From: Methylomicrobium sp.
GTDB taxonomy: Bacteria; Pseudomonadota; Gammaproteobacteria; Methylococcales; Methylomonadaceae
Length of the DNA stretch: 64,000 nt
Assembly (NCBI GenBank): GCA_018333785.1
Contig: JAGXSU010000084.1
Span: 57,702 to 121,701, forward strand
Direction of reading: 5' to 3'
This document shows, in pieces, positions 56,782 through 64,000 of this stretch. Under the pieces are notes generated by a model. That model made no database searches. It saw only the letters and a program-made list of their open reading frames with translations, and was not told the DNA's origin. The translations under genes and the position numbers were made by a program. The first letter of the stretch is position 1. Every line of letters begins with the position of its first letter.

Positions 56782-57918
56782 ATGCAGCATCCCGAATTTC
56801 CATTGTCTCCTACGCTCATTTATCTGAATCATGCAGCCGTAGGCCCCTGGCCGCTTCGCGCAAGCCAGGCAGTGATAGATTTCGCCCGCCAGAACTGTGT
56901 TTACGGCTCACACTTCTACGGTCAGTGGCTGGAGAAAGAAGCCGGGTTGCGCAGCCAGTTCAAACAACTCTTGAATGCACCCTCCGATGAAGATATCGCG
57001 CTGGTAAAAAACACCTCGGAGGCGCTTTCATTCGTCGCTTATGGGCTGGATTGGCAAACCGGACAGAATATCGTCACCAGTAATGAAGAATTTCCCTCCA
57101 ATCGGATACCCTGGCAATCGCTGGCAGATCAGGGTGTTGAGCTACGAGAAGCCGATTTAACGTCTTCATCGACGCCTGAAGATGCCTTATTTGCCTTGGT
57201 GGATAGCCAGACACGTTTATTGACTATCAGCTCTGTTCAATTTGCATCAGGCATCAGAATGGACCTGGATAAAATCGGTGAATTTTGCAAACAAAAGGGG
57301 ATTTTGTTCTGCGTTGACGCCATTCAAAGCCTGGGTGCGGTTCAATTCGATGTCCAGGCATGCCAAGCCGATTTTGTTATGGCCGATGGTCACAAATGGT
57401 TATGTGGACCTGAAGGTTTAGGGGTTTTTTATTCGACTCCCGCCGCGAGAAGTCAACTGCGATTGACGCAATACGGCTGGCACATGATGAAAGATACGCA
57501 TAACTACGAAAACAAACCCTGGGAAACTCACTCGGGTGCGCGTCGCTTCGAATGCGGCAGTCCAAATATGCTGGGTATTCATGCATTATCGGCGAGCTTA
57601 TCGCTTTTGCTGGAAACCGGCATGATCAATGTCGAGCAACGTGTCATCCAGAATGCTGACTATTTGAGTGTCAAGATTCAAGAAAATCCTGATTTGAAGT
57701 TACTTTCAAAAACAACGTCACGGCTTAAATCCGGCATTGTGGTTTTTAAGCATAATACCCTGGAGAATGCCATCGTTTACAATCATTTACAATCAAACGG
57801 GCTAGTCTGCGCCATGCGGGGAGAAGGCATCCGTTTGTCAGCCCACTTTTACCAAACAGAGGAAGAACTGGATCGGGGGCTGAAATTGATCAGAGAGTTA
57901 AGCAATTTGGCGGTTTAA
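56782..57918 (+). CDS. class V aminotransferase-fold PLP enzyme
   Basis: A 378-residue fold-type I PLP enzyme of the aminotransferase class V/cysteine desulphurase superfamily. The PLP lysine is in ADGHKWLCGPEG, preceded by FCVDAIQSLG; the N-terminus has YLNHAAVGPWP. No desulphurase-type active cysteine loop is obvious. The substrate is unknown. It is monocistronic and followed by repeats. Confidence 0.78.
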   Translation: MQHPEFPLSPTLIYLNHAAVGPWPLRASQAVIDFARQNCVYGSHFYGQWLEKEAGLRSQFKQLLNAPSDEDIALVKNTSEALSFVAYGLDWQTGQNIVTSNEEFPSNRIPWQSLADQGVELREADLTSSSTPEDALFALVDSQTRLLTISSVQFASGIRMDLDKIGEFCKQKGILFCVDAIQSLGAVQFDVQACQADFVMADGHKWLCGPEGLGVFYSTPAARSQLRLTQYGWHMMKDTHNYENKPWETHSGARRFECGSPNMLGIHALSASLSLLLETGMINVEQRVIQNADYLSVKIQENPDLKLLSKTTSRLKSGIVVFKHNTLENAIVYNHLQSNGLVCAMRGEGIRLSAHFYQTEEELDRGLKLIRELSNLAV

Positions 57919-57928
57919 GCGGATAGCG

Positions 57929-58009
57929 TTAAGTTAAACGTATTTTGCAGGAGCAGGCCATGCCTGCAGTTGAACCGCCTTCGATCGCGGGCATGGCCCG
58001 CTCCTACAA
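57929..58009. repeat. 81-bp dispersed palindromic repeat
   Basis: TTGCAGGAGCAGGCCATGCC at 57945 pairs inversely with GCGGGCATGGCCCGCTCCTA at 57987 (20 of 23 positions over the 23-base arms). A leader TTAAGTTAAACG is shared with 13265. A hairpin of this size just past the aminotransferase gene may stop transcription. Confidence 0.6.
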
Positions 58010-58016
58010 TATGGCC

Positions 58017-58144
58017 TTTTGAGTATCTGCTCACCCCCTCCAAACCATAGTGGGTGTAGGTGCTTGATTGAAAAGCTTCTGCAACAGGGACGTATTAATG
58101 CGTCCTTTGAAATCAAGCACCTACACCATTAATTCAAAGCGGGC
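58017..58144. repeat. 128-bp dispersed repeat, copy B
   Basis: It shares its ends with 25797-25944. The arms GGTGTAGGTGCTTGATT (58053-58069) and AATCAAGCACCTACACC (58111-58127) are a perfect 17-base inverted repeat enclosing GGACG/CGTCC. Confidence 0.7.
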
Positions 58145-58166
58145 GAGAGTTACCCTTTCGATTTGA

Positions 58167-59243
58167 TTATTCTGCGGCCAGATACTGAGCTCTTACCAAT
58201 GGGCGTTCGTAACTCACCCCTTCCCGGAAATAGGCCATCGGATTACTGGCAATATCTCTGGCCGCCAGAAACTGCGCATAATAATTGCGTGAATCGAAGC
58301 CGAACAAGGGGCTGTTATAACTCTGAACGATGCGTGCGAAATCATTACCTATTTGATTTTGCGCACGTTTCATCCCGTTGATGCCATGGTTATAGGAAGT
58401 GACCGCTGTTGGCCAATCCCCCAGTTTATTGTAGGCATGACGAAGATAACGGGCGGCTCCGTGGGCGGATGCAATTGGATCATGACGCCGGTCTGGTTTG
58501 TTGTTGCCGGGCATAAATGTTTCCGCTGCGCCCCGGGTAAACTGCCACATGCCGACGGCCCCTGCCGAAGATTTAGCTGAGGCTTGAAAAGAGGATTCCA
58601 CATGCGGCAAAAAAGCAAAGTCTTCAGGCAGGCTGTATTCGCGGAAAATCTTCCTGAACTGCGAATCATAGCGCCCACTGATTTCCAAACCACGCTTAAA
58701 ACGCTCTTTGATGCCACGCTGAGAGCGAAGTCTCTCGCTAGCCCCGGCTAAAACAAAGCCTTTGTTATGGCTATTTTGCAGCTTAGCGTATAACTGTTTT
58801 TCAAACGGATTGAGCGGCACCCTAGCGCGGACTTTAAAATCCAAAGCCGTTAATTGGCTTTTCCAATATTCTTTGCGCCGACTGACTATTTCTTTTTGCT
58901 CATTGGTCAAACCCTCGCCAACAGCCCCCGGCAAAACCAACACCTCATAAATAACATCCATGTCACGGTCATCATAGAAAGCAACCTCTGATCGCCGCCA
59001 TACGCCATACGTTTTACGCCAAAAATCTACAGCAGGCTCAAGCGCTGCCGGTTTCGGAAATACTCCCAGCGATTTCATGGCTGGAAGTTGCGGGGAAGGC
59101 GATTTATAGGCCTGCTGGTGACTAACCTGAGGCCTGGCGGGCGCAACAGCTTGTTTTCCCGGCTTTGTCGGCGCACTGCTACAGGCGCTGAGTAAAACAA
59201 GTATCCCAGATATCAGGGGTATATAAAGTTTGTATCGCTTCAT
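58167..59243 (-). CDS. lytic transglycosylase lipoprotein (SLT family)
   Basis: A 358-residue lipoprotein with a lipobox LLSAC and a C-terminal SLT domain. The catalytic glutamate is in HVESSF, followed by AVGMWQFTRGAAE and YNHGINGM, typical of family 1 transglycosylases. It cleaves peptidoglycan at the outer membrane. ATG 59243 gives a good lipoprotein leader; the frame opens further upstream without a leader. Confidence 0.88.
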   Translation of the reverse strand: MKRYKLYIPLISGILVLLSACSSAPTKPGKQAVAPARPQVSHQQAYKSPSPQLPAMKSLGVFPKPAALEPAVDFWRKTYGVWRRSEVAFYDDRDMDVIYEVLVLPGAVGEGLTNEQKEIVSRRKEYWKSQLTALDFKVRARVPLNPFEKQLYAKLQNSHNKGFVLAGASERLRSQRGIKERFKRGLEISGRYDSQFRKIFREYSLPEDFAFLPHVESSFQASAKSSAGAVGMWQFTRGAAETFMPGNNKPDRRHDPIASAHGAARYLRHAYNKLGDWPTAVTSYNHGINGMKRAQNQIGNDFARIVQSYNSPLFGFDSRNYYAQFLAARDIASNPMAYFREGVSYERPLVRAQYLAAE

Positions 59244-59297
59244 GATGTAATCCGGAGGTGTCCAGAATAAATAGTATGCCGGTTTATCAACAAACAT

Positions 59298-59625
59298 AAC
59301 TGTCGATAAACGGACCCAGACCGTTAAGACTTGCTTAAGAATGATAGTCCAATTCTAGCGCTTTACCGATAAAATTACATCAAAAAAAATAAAAATCTTG
59401 TTTAATTTTATTCGTTTAATCAGCCATTTACCAAACGAAGTTAATAAATAATTGAATTAGCTGAACCTTATTTAAAATTGACTGTTTAACATCCCGACCA
59501 GAGCTATTATTTTGTGCTTTATGACGCTGGTACAAAACGTTCATGATGTTGTGCCATCAATAAAAAAGGGCGCAAGAGCAACATCTTTTTTGCTTTCCGC
59601 TACGCAAATCAAAGGTATAACCTGT
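59298..59625. other. 328-bp gap before mazEF
   Basis: AT-rich with no ORF or clear hairpin of note. It lies between the ends of mazF and the transglycosylase start and may contain the transglycosylase promoter. Confidence 0.35.
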
Positions 59626-59934
59626 TTATGCCAACATTTCCAATAAGATCGAATGCCAGTATTGATCTTCAATAGTGCCCATTTTGGCTGCCAGACGGCA
59701 CTTGTCTACGGATCGAATTTGGTCGAGTAAAATCATAGCTGTTCGTCCATCAAACTTGACTTGCGGTCGGCAACCTAGCGGCTGACCTTTGCTGGTTAAA
59801 GGGGCAATGATCACTCTAGGCAAAACAGCATTTAGATCATCAGGCGAGACCACCAACGCCGGGCGTGTTTTTTGGATTTCTGTTCCGACGGTGGGATCAA
59901 GATTGACCCAATAGACCTCCCCGCGCCTCACCAC
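59626..59934 (-). CDS. mazF: MazF-family endoribonuclease toxin
   Basis: A 102-residue MazF/PemK toxin: RRGEVYWVNLDPT and the conserved KTRPALVVS motif, then PLTSKG and LLDQIRSVD. It cleaves mRNA. GTG 59934 gives the usual N-terminus; a TTG 6 bases earlier is possible. It overlaps mazE by 7 bases or more. Confidence 0.92.
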   Translation of the reverse strand: MVRRGEVYWVNLDPTVGTEIQKTRPALVVSPDDLNAVLPRVIIAPLTSKGQPLGCRPQVKFDGRTAMILLDQIRSVDKCRLAAKMGTIEDQYWHSILLEMLA

Positions 59935-60164
59935 TCCCAATCCCCATTGTCGTCATCAAACGATGTATCCGGCCACTCATTAACATCTTCTTCCGTCTTA
60001 TAACCGGTAAACCAGTTTTTTCGCGGCTCGCTCAAAGCTTCAATAACCAAAGTCTTGCCTTCAACCCTTAAGTTGACTTCTTCGCCTAACTCGCAGGTTT
60101 CCAGTAAAGCAGCAGGTATGATAACTCCGCGAGAATTACCGATTTTTCTTAAATGTGTTCTCAT
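59928..60164 (-). CDS. mazE: MazE-family antitoxin
   Basis: A 78-residue antitoxin with an AbrB-type DNA-binding N-terminus (LRKIGNSRGVIIPAALL) and an acidic, probably unfolded C-terminus that would block MazF. ATG 60164 follows a weak GAG-containing site. The gene precedes mazF and probably represses it. Confidence 0.9.
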   Translation of the reverse strand: MRTHLRKIGNSRGVIIPAALLETCELGEEVNLRVEGKTLVIEALSEPRKNWFTGYKTEEDVNEWPDTSFDDDNGDWEW

Positions 60165-60294
60165 AGGTGACTCTAAACCATAAAAAATATCAACAATGTT
60201 ATTACATTGTAATTTCTCAAACAACATTTATCCTTCGATCCCGGTAATAAAAAGCACTTTTAAGGAAACGCAACCTCATCGGCAATTTCAACCT

Positions 60295-60825
60295 CTATTT
60301 CATCTCGCTGATGCGCTGACCGAAAGACTCCACCTGCTGCCAGTCTGTAAATTCGATAACGGACTTAGGATCTGTGGGGCCTTTGGTAATCAACATAATG
60401 AGCTGAATGATTAATCGATCAAAAAAACTGTAACTGGGATAATCAATCTTGCCGGCAAAAACCGCCAGTTCTTTGGGTTTCCAGGTTATCCGTTTGAGGA
60501 ATTTCTGAAGGTACGGATTATTTTCCGGTATGCTTTTTTCAGGCTTTCGGGCCACCAGATTGACCGAGAAAAACGCGTTCGGTTTGCTTTCAAGAATGCC
60601 TCTGTTTTTATTGATGAAATCAACCATCAGTGGACTGTGTTTGCCATAGTGGACGCTGCCGCCGACTACAATCTCGTCGAACACGGTCAAGTCCACTTCC
60701 GGCTTCTCATCGACTGAAACAACGGTAACCTGATGGGACCGCTGTTCAATCACTTGCCGCAGTCTTTGGCAGATTTTTTGAGTGTGGCCATCAATGGATG
60801 AATAGACGATGAGGATATTAGCCAT
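60295..60825 (-). CDS. hemG: flavodoxin-type protoporphyrinogen oxidase
   Basis: A 176-residue HemG. The FMN phosphate loop is YSSIDGHTQKI; the GGSVHYGKH segment and the extra loop NPYLQKFLKRITWKP distinguish HemG from flavodoxins. It oxidises protoporphyrinogen with quinone as acceptor in haem synthesis. Its length fits the family (about 180). Confidence 0.93.
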   Translation of the reverse strand: MANILIVYSSIDGHTQKICQRLRQVIEQRSHQVTVVSVDEKPEVDLTVFDEIVVGGSVHYGKHSPLMVDFINKNRGILESKPNAFFSVNLVARKPEKSIPENNPYLQKFLKRITWKPKELAVFAGKIDYPSYSFFDRLIIQLIMLITKGPTDPKSVIEFTDWQQVESFGQRISEMK

Positions 60826-60886
60826 AGTTTATAAATTTTCTCTAAAAGGTTTTATTTCAAATTCGCTTTCTATCATTGCTAAGCCG

Positions 60887-63136
60887 CTATTTCCATAAAC
60901 TAACTATCGACGTGTAATCATCCGTCCAGGGTTTCATATCAAAATAAAGCGGCATTTTTTGCCATTTGCCCAGTTGACTGTTTGCCAGAGGCATTAGCGT
61001 TTCAGCATTATTCGCCATCACCACCCAATCGGTTGCAACCACCAGCGGCTGCTCGTCCTGAGGCTTGAACTCCTGTATCAACGCTGCGTAATTCAACTGC
61101 TTGGCATGATCGGCCAATACTTTTTTAAGCGCCAAATGACGATTGGTGATGTGAAACGCAAGAATCCCCTGCGGTTTTAGCTTGGAAAAATAAAGCTTGA
61201 TGGCTTCCTGGGTTAAAAGGTGGGTTGGGATTGAATCCGAACTGAACGCATCGACGATCAAGAAATCAAACTTTTCAGCATCCTCTCTCACCAGCGACTG
61301 ACGCGCATCACCGATGACCGTTGTAGCATTGTGGCTGCACTTGGACAAATAGGTGAAATACTCCGAATTATTGGCAATTGATACGACGAGAGGATCAATC
61401 TCATAAAGTGTCCAGTGTTGCCGATCTTTTGCGTAACACATCATTGCACCGGCACCGAGACCGACTAAACCGATATTCCAGTTCTCATTCACCTGATCAA
61501 ACTCTTTGAAGAATTGTCCCATGGGCCCCGGACGGCTGTAATAAGTATAAGGTGTCAATTCTTCCTGAGCGATTCGCCGTTGCGCGCCGTGTTTGGTTGT
61601 ACCGTGGAAAATCTCGTTGTAACGCTCGGGATTACCCTGCTCGTCCATTAGCATGCTTTCTCGCACCGAGAGCACTCCGAAAAAAGTACGGTCCTGGAAC
61701 ATCGTATTCGATACCATCGCATGAAGTCCGACCGTAAAGAAAATAAGCGTCCCGGCCAACAAACCCAATGAGAGCGGCTGATGCCTGAAAGCATAAGTCA
61801 GTCCGGCCAGCAGGATCAAGCCAACCCCCAAAACATCAAGGTAAATCAGAACATTATCGACGAGAAAATAAATCAGTACGCCCGAAAACAAAACCAGCAA
61901 GGGAAACAGGCTTTGCTTGAGAAGGCCTCTGCTATCCGAGATGGATGCCCGATTCAGGCCTGGCCGCAGCAACAACGCGGCGACAATCATGATGGGGTAT
62001 TCATACACTGCATCAAATAGAAAGGGCGCAACAAACGTGTTGAACATACCGCCCAACATGCCTGCAAATGACATGATCAGATAAAAGTGCGTCAAATGTT
62101 GCGTTGCAGGCCTTCGATTGGCCAGTTCCCCATGACACACCATCACCGCCAGAAAAAATGCCAGCGCATGAATACAAAGATCCAGCCAGTAAGGCAAAAC
62201 CGCCGGATTAATATAGGAATAAGCCAGGAACGGCAATAAAACCATCGGCTGCAACTTGACCATCAGCGGATGAACAAGCGTGTTCCAGCGGGAAAAAACG
62301 ATGACAAAAGAAAGTAAATAAAGCGTCAACGGAATGATCCAAAGCAAGGGCGCTGAAGCGATATCGGTACTGATGAAATTGGTCAATCCCAATAATAAAC
62401 TCGAAGGCACCAGGGCCAAAAGCAGCCAGTGCACCTGGGTCAAAAGCGCAGGCTTATCCGTTATAGTTTCAGGAAACTGAGTGTCGGACTCCACTTTACT
62501 GTGTTCGGACCAGACAACGCCTGCACTGATAACGATCATCAGACAGAGCAAGCTGTAACCAGCACTCCAGCCCATTTGTTGATAGCCCAGTCCGACATTG
62601 GGCTCCAGCAAAAAAGGATAACTCAATAAAGCGATGAGACTTCCGGCATTACTGGCAGCATACAGATAGTAGGGGTCATGACTGGTATGGTGACCTAAGC
62701 CGGAAAACCATTTCTGCAATAAGGGGGCCGTTGTAGACACGACAAAAAATGGCAGGCCTATCGTCATGGCCAGCACAGTCAATAACCAGAAGGTAGGATT
62801 GCTGTCCGTGGGCGGCAACGCATTATCCGGCAAACCCAAAGGCAACGCGGCCAAACTCAGCAAAATAACCACTGCATGTATCTGAACCTGCCAAAGCGCT
62901 TTAAATTTTACCGATATAAAGTGAGCATACAGGTAGCCGAGAAACAAAATTGTTTGATAGAACACCATACAGGTATTCCATACAGCCGGAGTGCCGCCCA
63001 GAAGAGGCAATAACAATTTCCCATACATGGGCTGCATAATAAACATCAGCGTAGCACTGGAAAAGAGTGTTATGGCAAATAACGCTATCAACCAATAACG
63101 GCGATTATCTAAACGCTCATCTGTCGTATTTATCAT
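60887..63136 (-). CDS. membrane protein with fused spermidine-synthase-like domain, second copy
   Basis: A 749-residue fusion with about 12 hydrophobic segments followed by a methyltransferase/spermidine-synthase fold: GLVGLGAGAMMCY, YEIDPLVV and FDFLIVDAFSSDSIP. It differs strongly from the protein at 44863 but shares the layout. The reaction is unknown. ATG 63136 is chosen over an upstream TTG at 63181; the ribosome site is weak for both. Confidence 0.75.
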   Translation of the reverse strand: MINTTDERLDNRRYWLIALFAITLFSSATLMFIMQPMYGKLLLPLLGGTPAVWNTCMVFYQTILFLGYLYAHFISVKFKALWQVQIHAVVILLSLAALPLGLPDNALPPTDSNPTFWLLTVLAMTIGLPFFVVSTTAPLLQKWFSGLGHHTSHDPYYLYAASNAGSLIALLSYPFLLEPNVGLGYQQMGWSAGYSLLCLMIVISAGVVWSEHSKVESDTQFPETITDKPALLTQVHWLLLALVPSSLLLGLTNFISTDIASAPLLWIIPLTLYLLSFVIVFSRWNTLVHPLMVKLQPMVLLPFLAYSYINPAVLPYWLDLCIHALAFFLAVMVCHGELANRRPATQHLTHFYLIMSFAGMLGGMFNTFVAPFLFDAVYEYPIMIVAALLLRPGLNRASISDSRGLLKQSLFPLLVLFSGVLIYFLVDNVLIYLDVLGVGLILLAGLTYAFRHQPLSLGLLAGTLIFFTVGLHAMVSNTMFQDRTFFGVLSVRESMLMDEQGNPERYNEIFHGTTKHGAQRRIAQEELTPYTYYSRPGPMGQFFKEFDQVNENWNIGLVGLGAGAMMCYAKDRQHWTLYEIDPLVVSIANNSEYFTYLSKCSHNATTVIGDARQSLVREDAEKFDFLIVDAFSSDSIPTHLLTQEAIKLYFSKLKPQGILAFHITNRHLALKKVLADHAKQLNYAALIQEFKPQDEQPLVVATDWVVMANNAETLMPLANSQLGKWQKMPLYFDMKPWTDDYTSIVSLWK

Positions 63137-63355
63137 TATATTTTGTGTGATAGATGTTTTAAGAATTGAGTGCTTGAGCAATCCCGGTATAAAGCTCAGC
63201 GCTGGAACTGTGCTATTAACCGAAAAATCAGGCCCAAGTTTAAAAAAGCCTAATGATAAAGCATTTGAGTGATTTTGGGTGCCTCCGGAAAAACTGAATA
63301 GTCCTGAATAGCCATTTTCGGTTAATTAGTGATACAACTTTCAATAACAACTGTT
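63137..63355. other. gap upstream of the second spermidine-synthase-like gene
   Basis: AT-rich, with no ORF. It should hold the promoter of the gene at 63136. Confidence 0.3.
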
Positions 63356-63516
63356 TATACCTTTCGCACTTCAAATTTAGGCAGTGCCTAAGGAGGCAAG
63401 GGGTTGTTCGGCAAAGGCTTTGCCAGCAGGGATGCTGTCATAGAGCCTATAGGGATGGTTTTACGGAGTCCTTTGACGGGCACCCCGGTGCCGAATTTCG
63501 ATTTACGATGGCTATA
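63356..63516. mobile_element. 161-bp miniature element, copy B
   Basis: It has the same ends as 13114-13250 (TATACCTTTCGCACTTC and GATTTACGATGGCTATA) and shared interior TGCCTAAGGAGGCAA and GTTGTTCGGCAAAGGCT. The extra 24 bases lie in the middle. No ORF. Confidence 0.65.
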
Positions 63517-63713
63517 ACTATCTACTTGAGATTTTCCGGCAAGCTGATACATTGAAACTTTGGATTTGCCGGGAGCCTTTGCTGACTCCCTTATTGAAAC
63601 GCTAAAGCTGCGATTTCTGTCATTCAGTCAAGTTCCGGCACAACATGGCAGGATGCCATTGATTTTACAAACCAACGACTATCGAAATTTATCGTTAGCG
63701 TTGGCGGAATTCA

Positions 63714-64000
63714 GGCTCTTCCGGATTTTCCGTGGTAACCCCAATATCTAGTGTTTCGCAAACAAGATCCGGTGTCCTTGTACGTCCAGCCAAATATGCT
63801 GGAATAATCGACCCAGGTTATAAATGCCATAGCAGCGGCGCTTGATCACTTTGATTTTATTGTTCAGCCCTTCGACAAAGCCGCTAGTTTCGCGTCCAAT
63901 AAAATAGTTGGTGATCTTATCCTGCCAGTTATCCAACGTGGTGATAAAAGGCGCAAAACATTCTAAGCCTAATGCCTTGATGCGCCCCAGCCATTGCGTT
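63714..64000 (-). mobile_element. ISL3-family insertion sequence, right end only
   Basis: The end at GGCTCTTCCGGATTTTCCGT (63714) resembles ISL3-type terminal inverted repeats, which usually begin GG(G/C)TCTT. It is followed 34 bases later by the transposase stop codon. The other end is outside the window, so the repeat and target duplication cannot be checked. Confidence 0.55.
63748..64000 (-). CDS. ISL3-family transposase, C-terminal part (cut by window edge)
   Basis: The open frame reads to the window edge and gives about 83 residues. The segment GFVEGLNNKIKVIKRRCYG is typical of the ISL3 (DDE_Tnp_ISL3) C-terminus, where the conserved Glu completes the catalytic triad. The start is beyond the window. 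Confidence 0.85.
   Translation of the reverse strand, partial: TQWLGRIKALGLECFAPFITTLDNWQDKITNYFIGRETSGFVEGLNNKIKVIKRRCYGIYNLGRLFQHIWLDVQGHRILFAKH

Noticed and set aside
63560..63751. 63-codon plus-strand frame
   Set aside because: It crosses the IS end and overlaps the transposase stop; no domain is visible.

Overview
The window reads as chromosomal DNA of a Gammaproteobacterium. Supporting this are the proA-nadD-rsfS cluster, HflD, a YajR-type transporter next to ssb, HemG, MazEF and a polar-flagellum FlrA/FlrB/FlrC regulatory cascade. Base composition, several MauG-like or copper-handling genes and the dispersed palindromic repeats would fit a Methylococcales-type methanotroph. That placement is inference only, because no methane-oxidation or carbon-fixation marker lies in the window.

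Layout, left to right. (1) 1-6.2 kb: a diheme peroxidase lipoprotein, a small coiled-coil membrane protein, a 163-bp miniature element with target duplication, a type IV pilin gene with a sigma-54 promoter and strong terminator, and a tightly overlapping GT2-GT4-methyltransferase operon. (2) 6.4-12.7 kb: ssb, an MFS exporter with a C-terminal soluble domain, and a two-gene operon of a porin plus a membrane GGDEF/EAL protein whose active sites are both degenerate while its c-di-GMP I-site is kept. (3) 13-16.5 kb: a small lipoprotein, the copper ATPase CopA and a CopZ-like chaperone. (4) 16.6-22.9 kb: an EAL-HDOD protein, a rhodanese, HflD, a Gld-type ABC system and mutM, all rightward. (5) 23-27.8 kb: proA-nadD-rsfS leftward, a DUF3465 protein and a UbiB-family kinase.

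(6) 27.9-39.4 kb is one leftward flagellar block: flrA, flrB-flrC, then fliE-F-G-H-I-J-K. Sigma-54-type sites precede flrB (weak) and fliE (good), so the order of the DNA matches the expected cascade FlrA -> FlrBC -> basal body and export apparatus. An almost perfect 37-bp palindrome separates fliJ from fliK. (7) 39.9-44.9 kb: a CorC-like CBS protein, an FHA-PilZ gene pair, radA and a LuxR-type regulator with a degenerate receiver. (8) 44.9-54.3 kb: a membrane-fused spermidine-synthase homologue with an APH-like kinase, def, ppk1, a methyltransferase with a D-cysteine desulfhydrase-like gene, and fbp. (9) 54.3-56.6 kb: a compact leftward cluster of an internally deleted DUF2235 hydrolase, an LprI-like lipoprotein, a GH46 chitosanase-like enzyme and a MOSC protein. 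It looks like the remnant of an effector/immunity locus. (10) 56.8-64 kb: a class V aminotransferase, a lytic transglycosylase lipoprotein, mazEF, hemG, a second membrane-fused spermidine-synthase homologue, a miniature element and the end of an ISL3-family insertion sequence cut by the window edge.

The intergenic DNA is unusually rich in dispersed palindromic repeats. At least five families can be recognised by comparing positions within the window, two of them with features of miniature transposable elements. No rRNA, tRNA or CRISPR array was seen.
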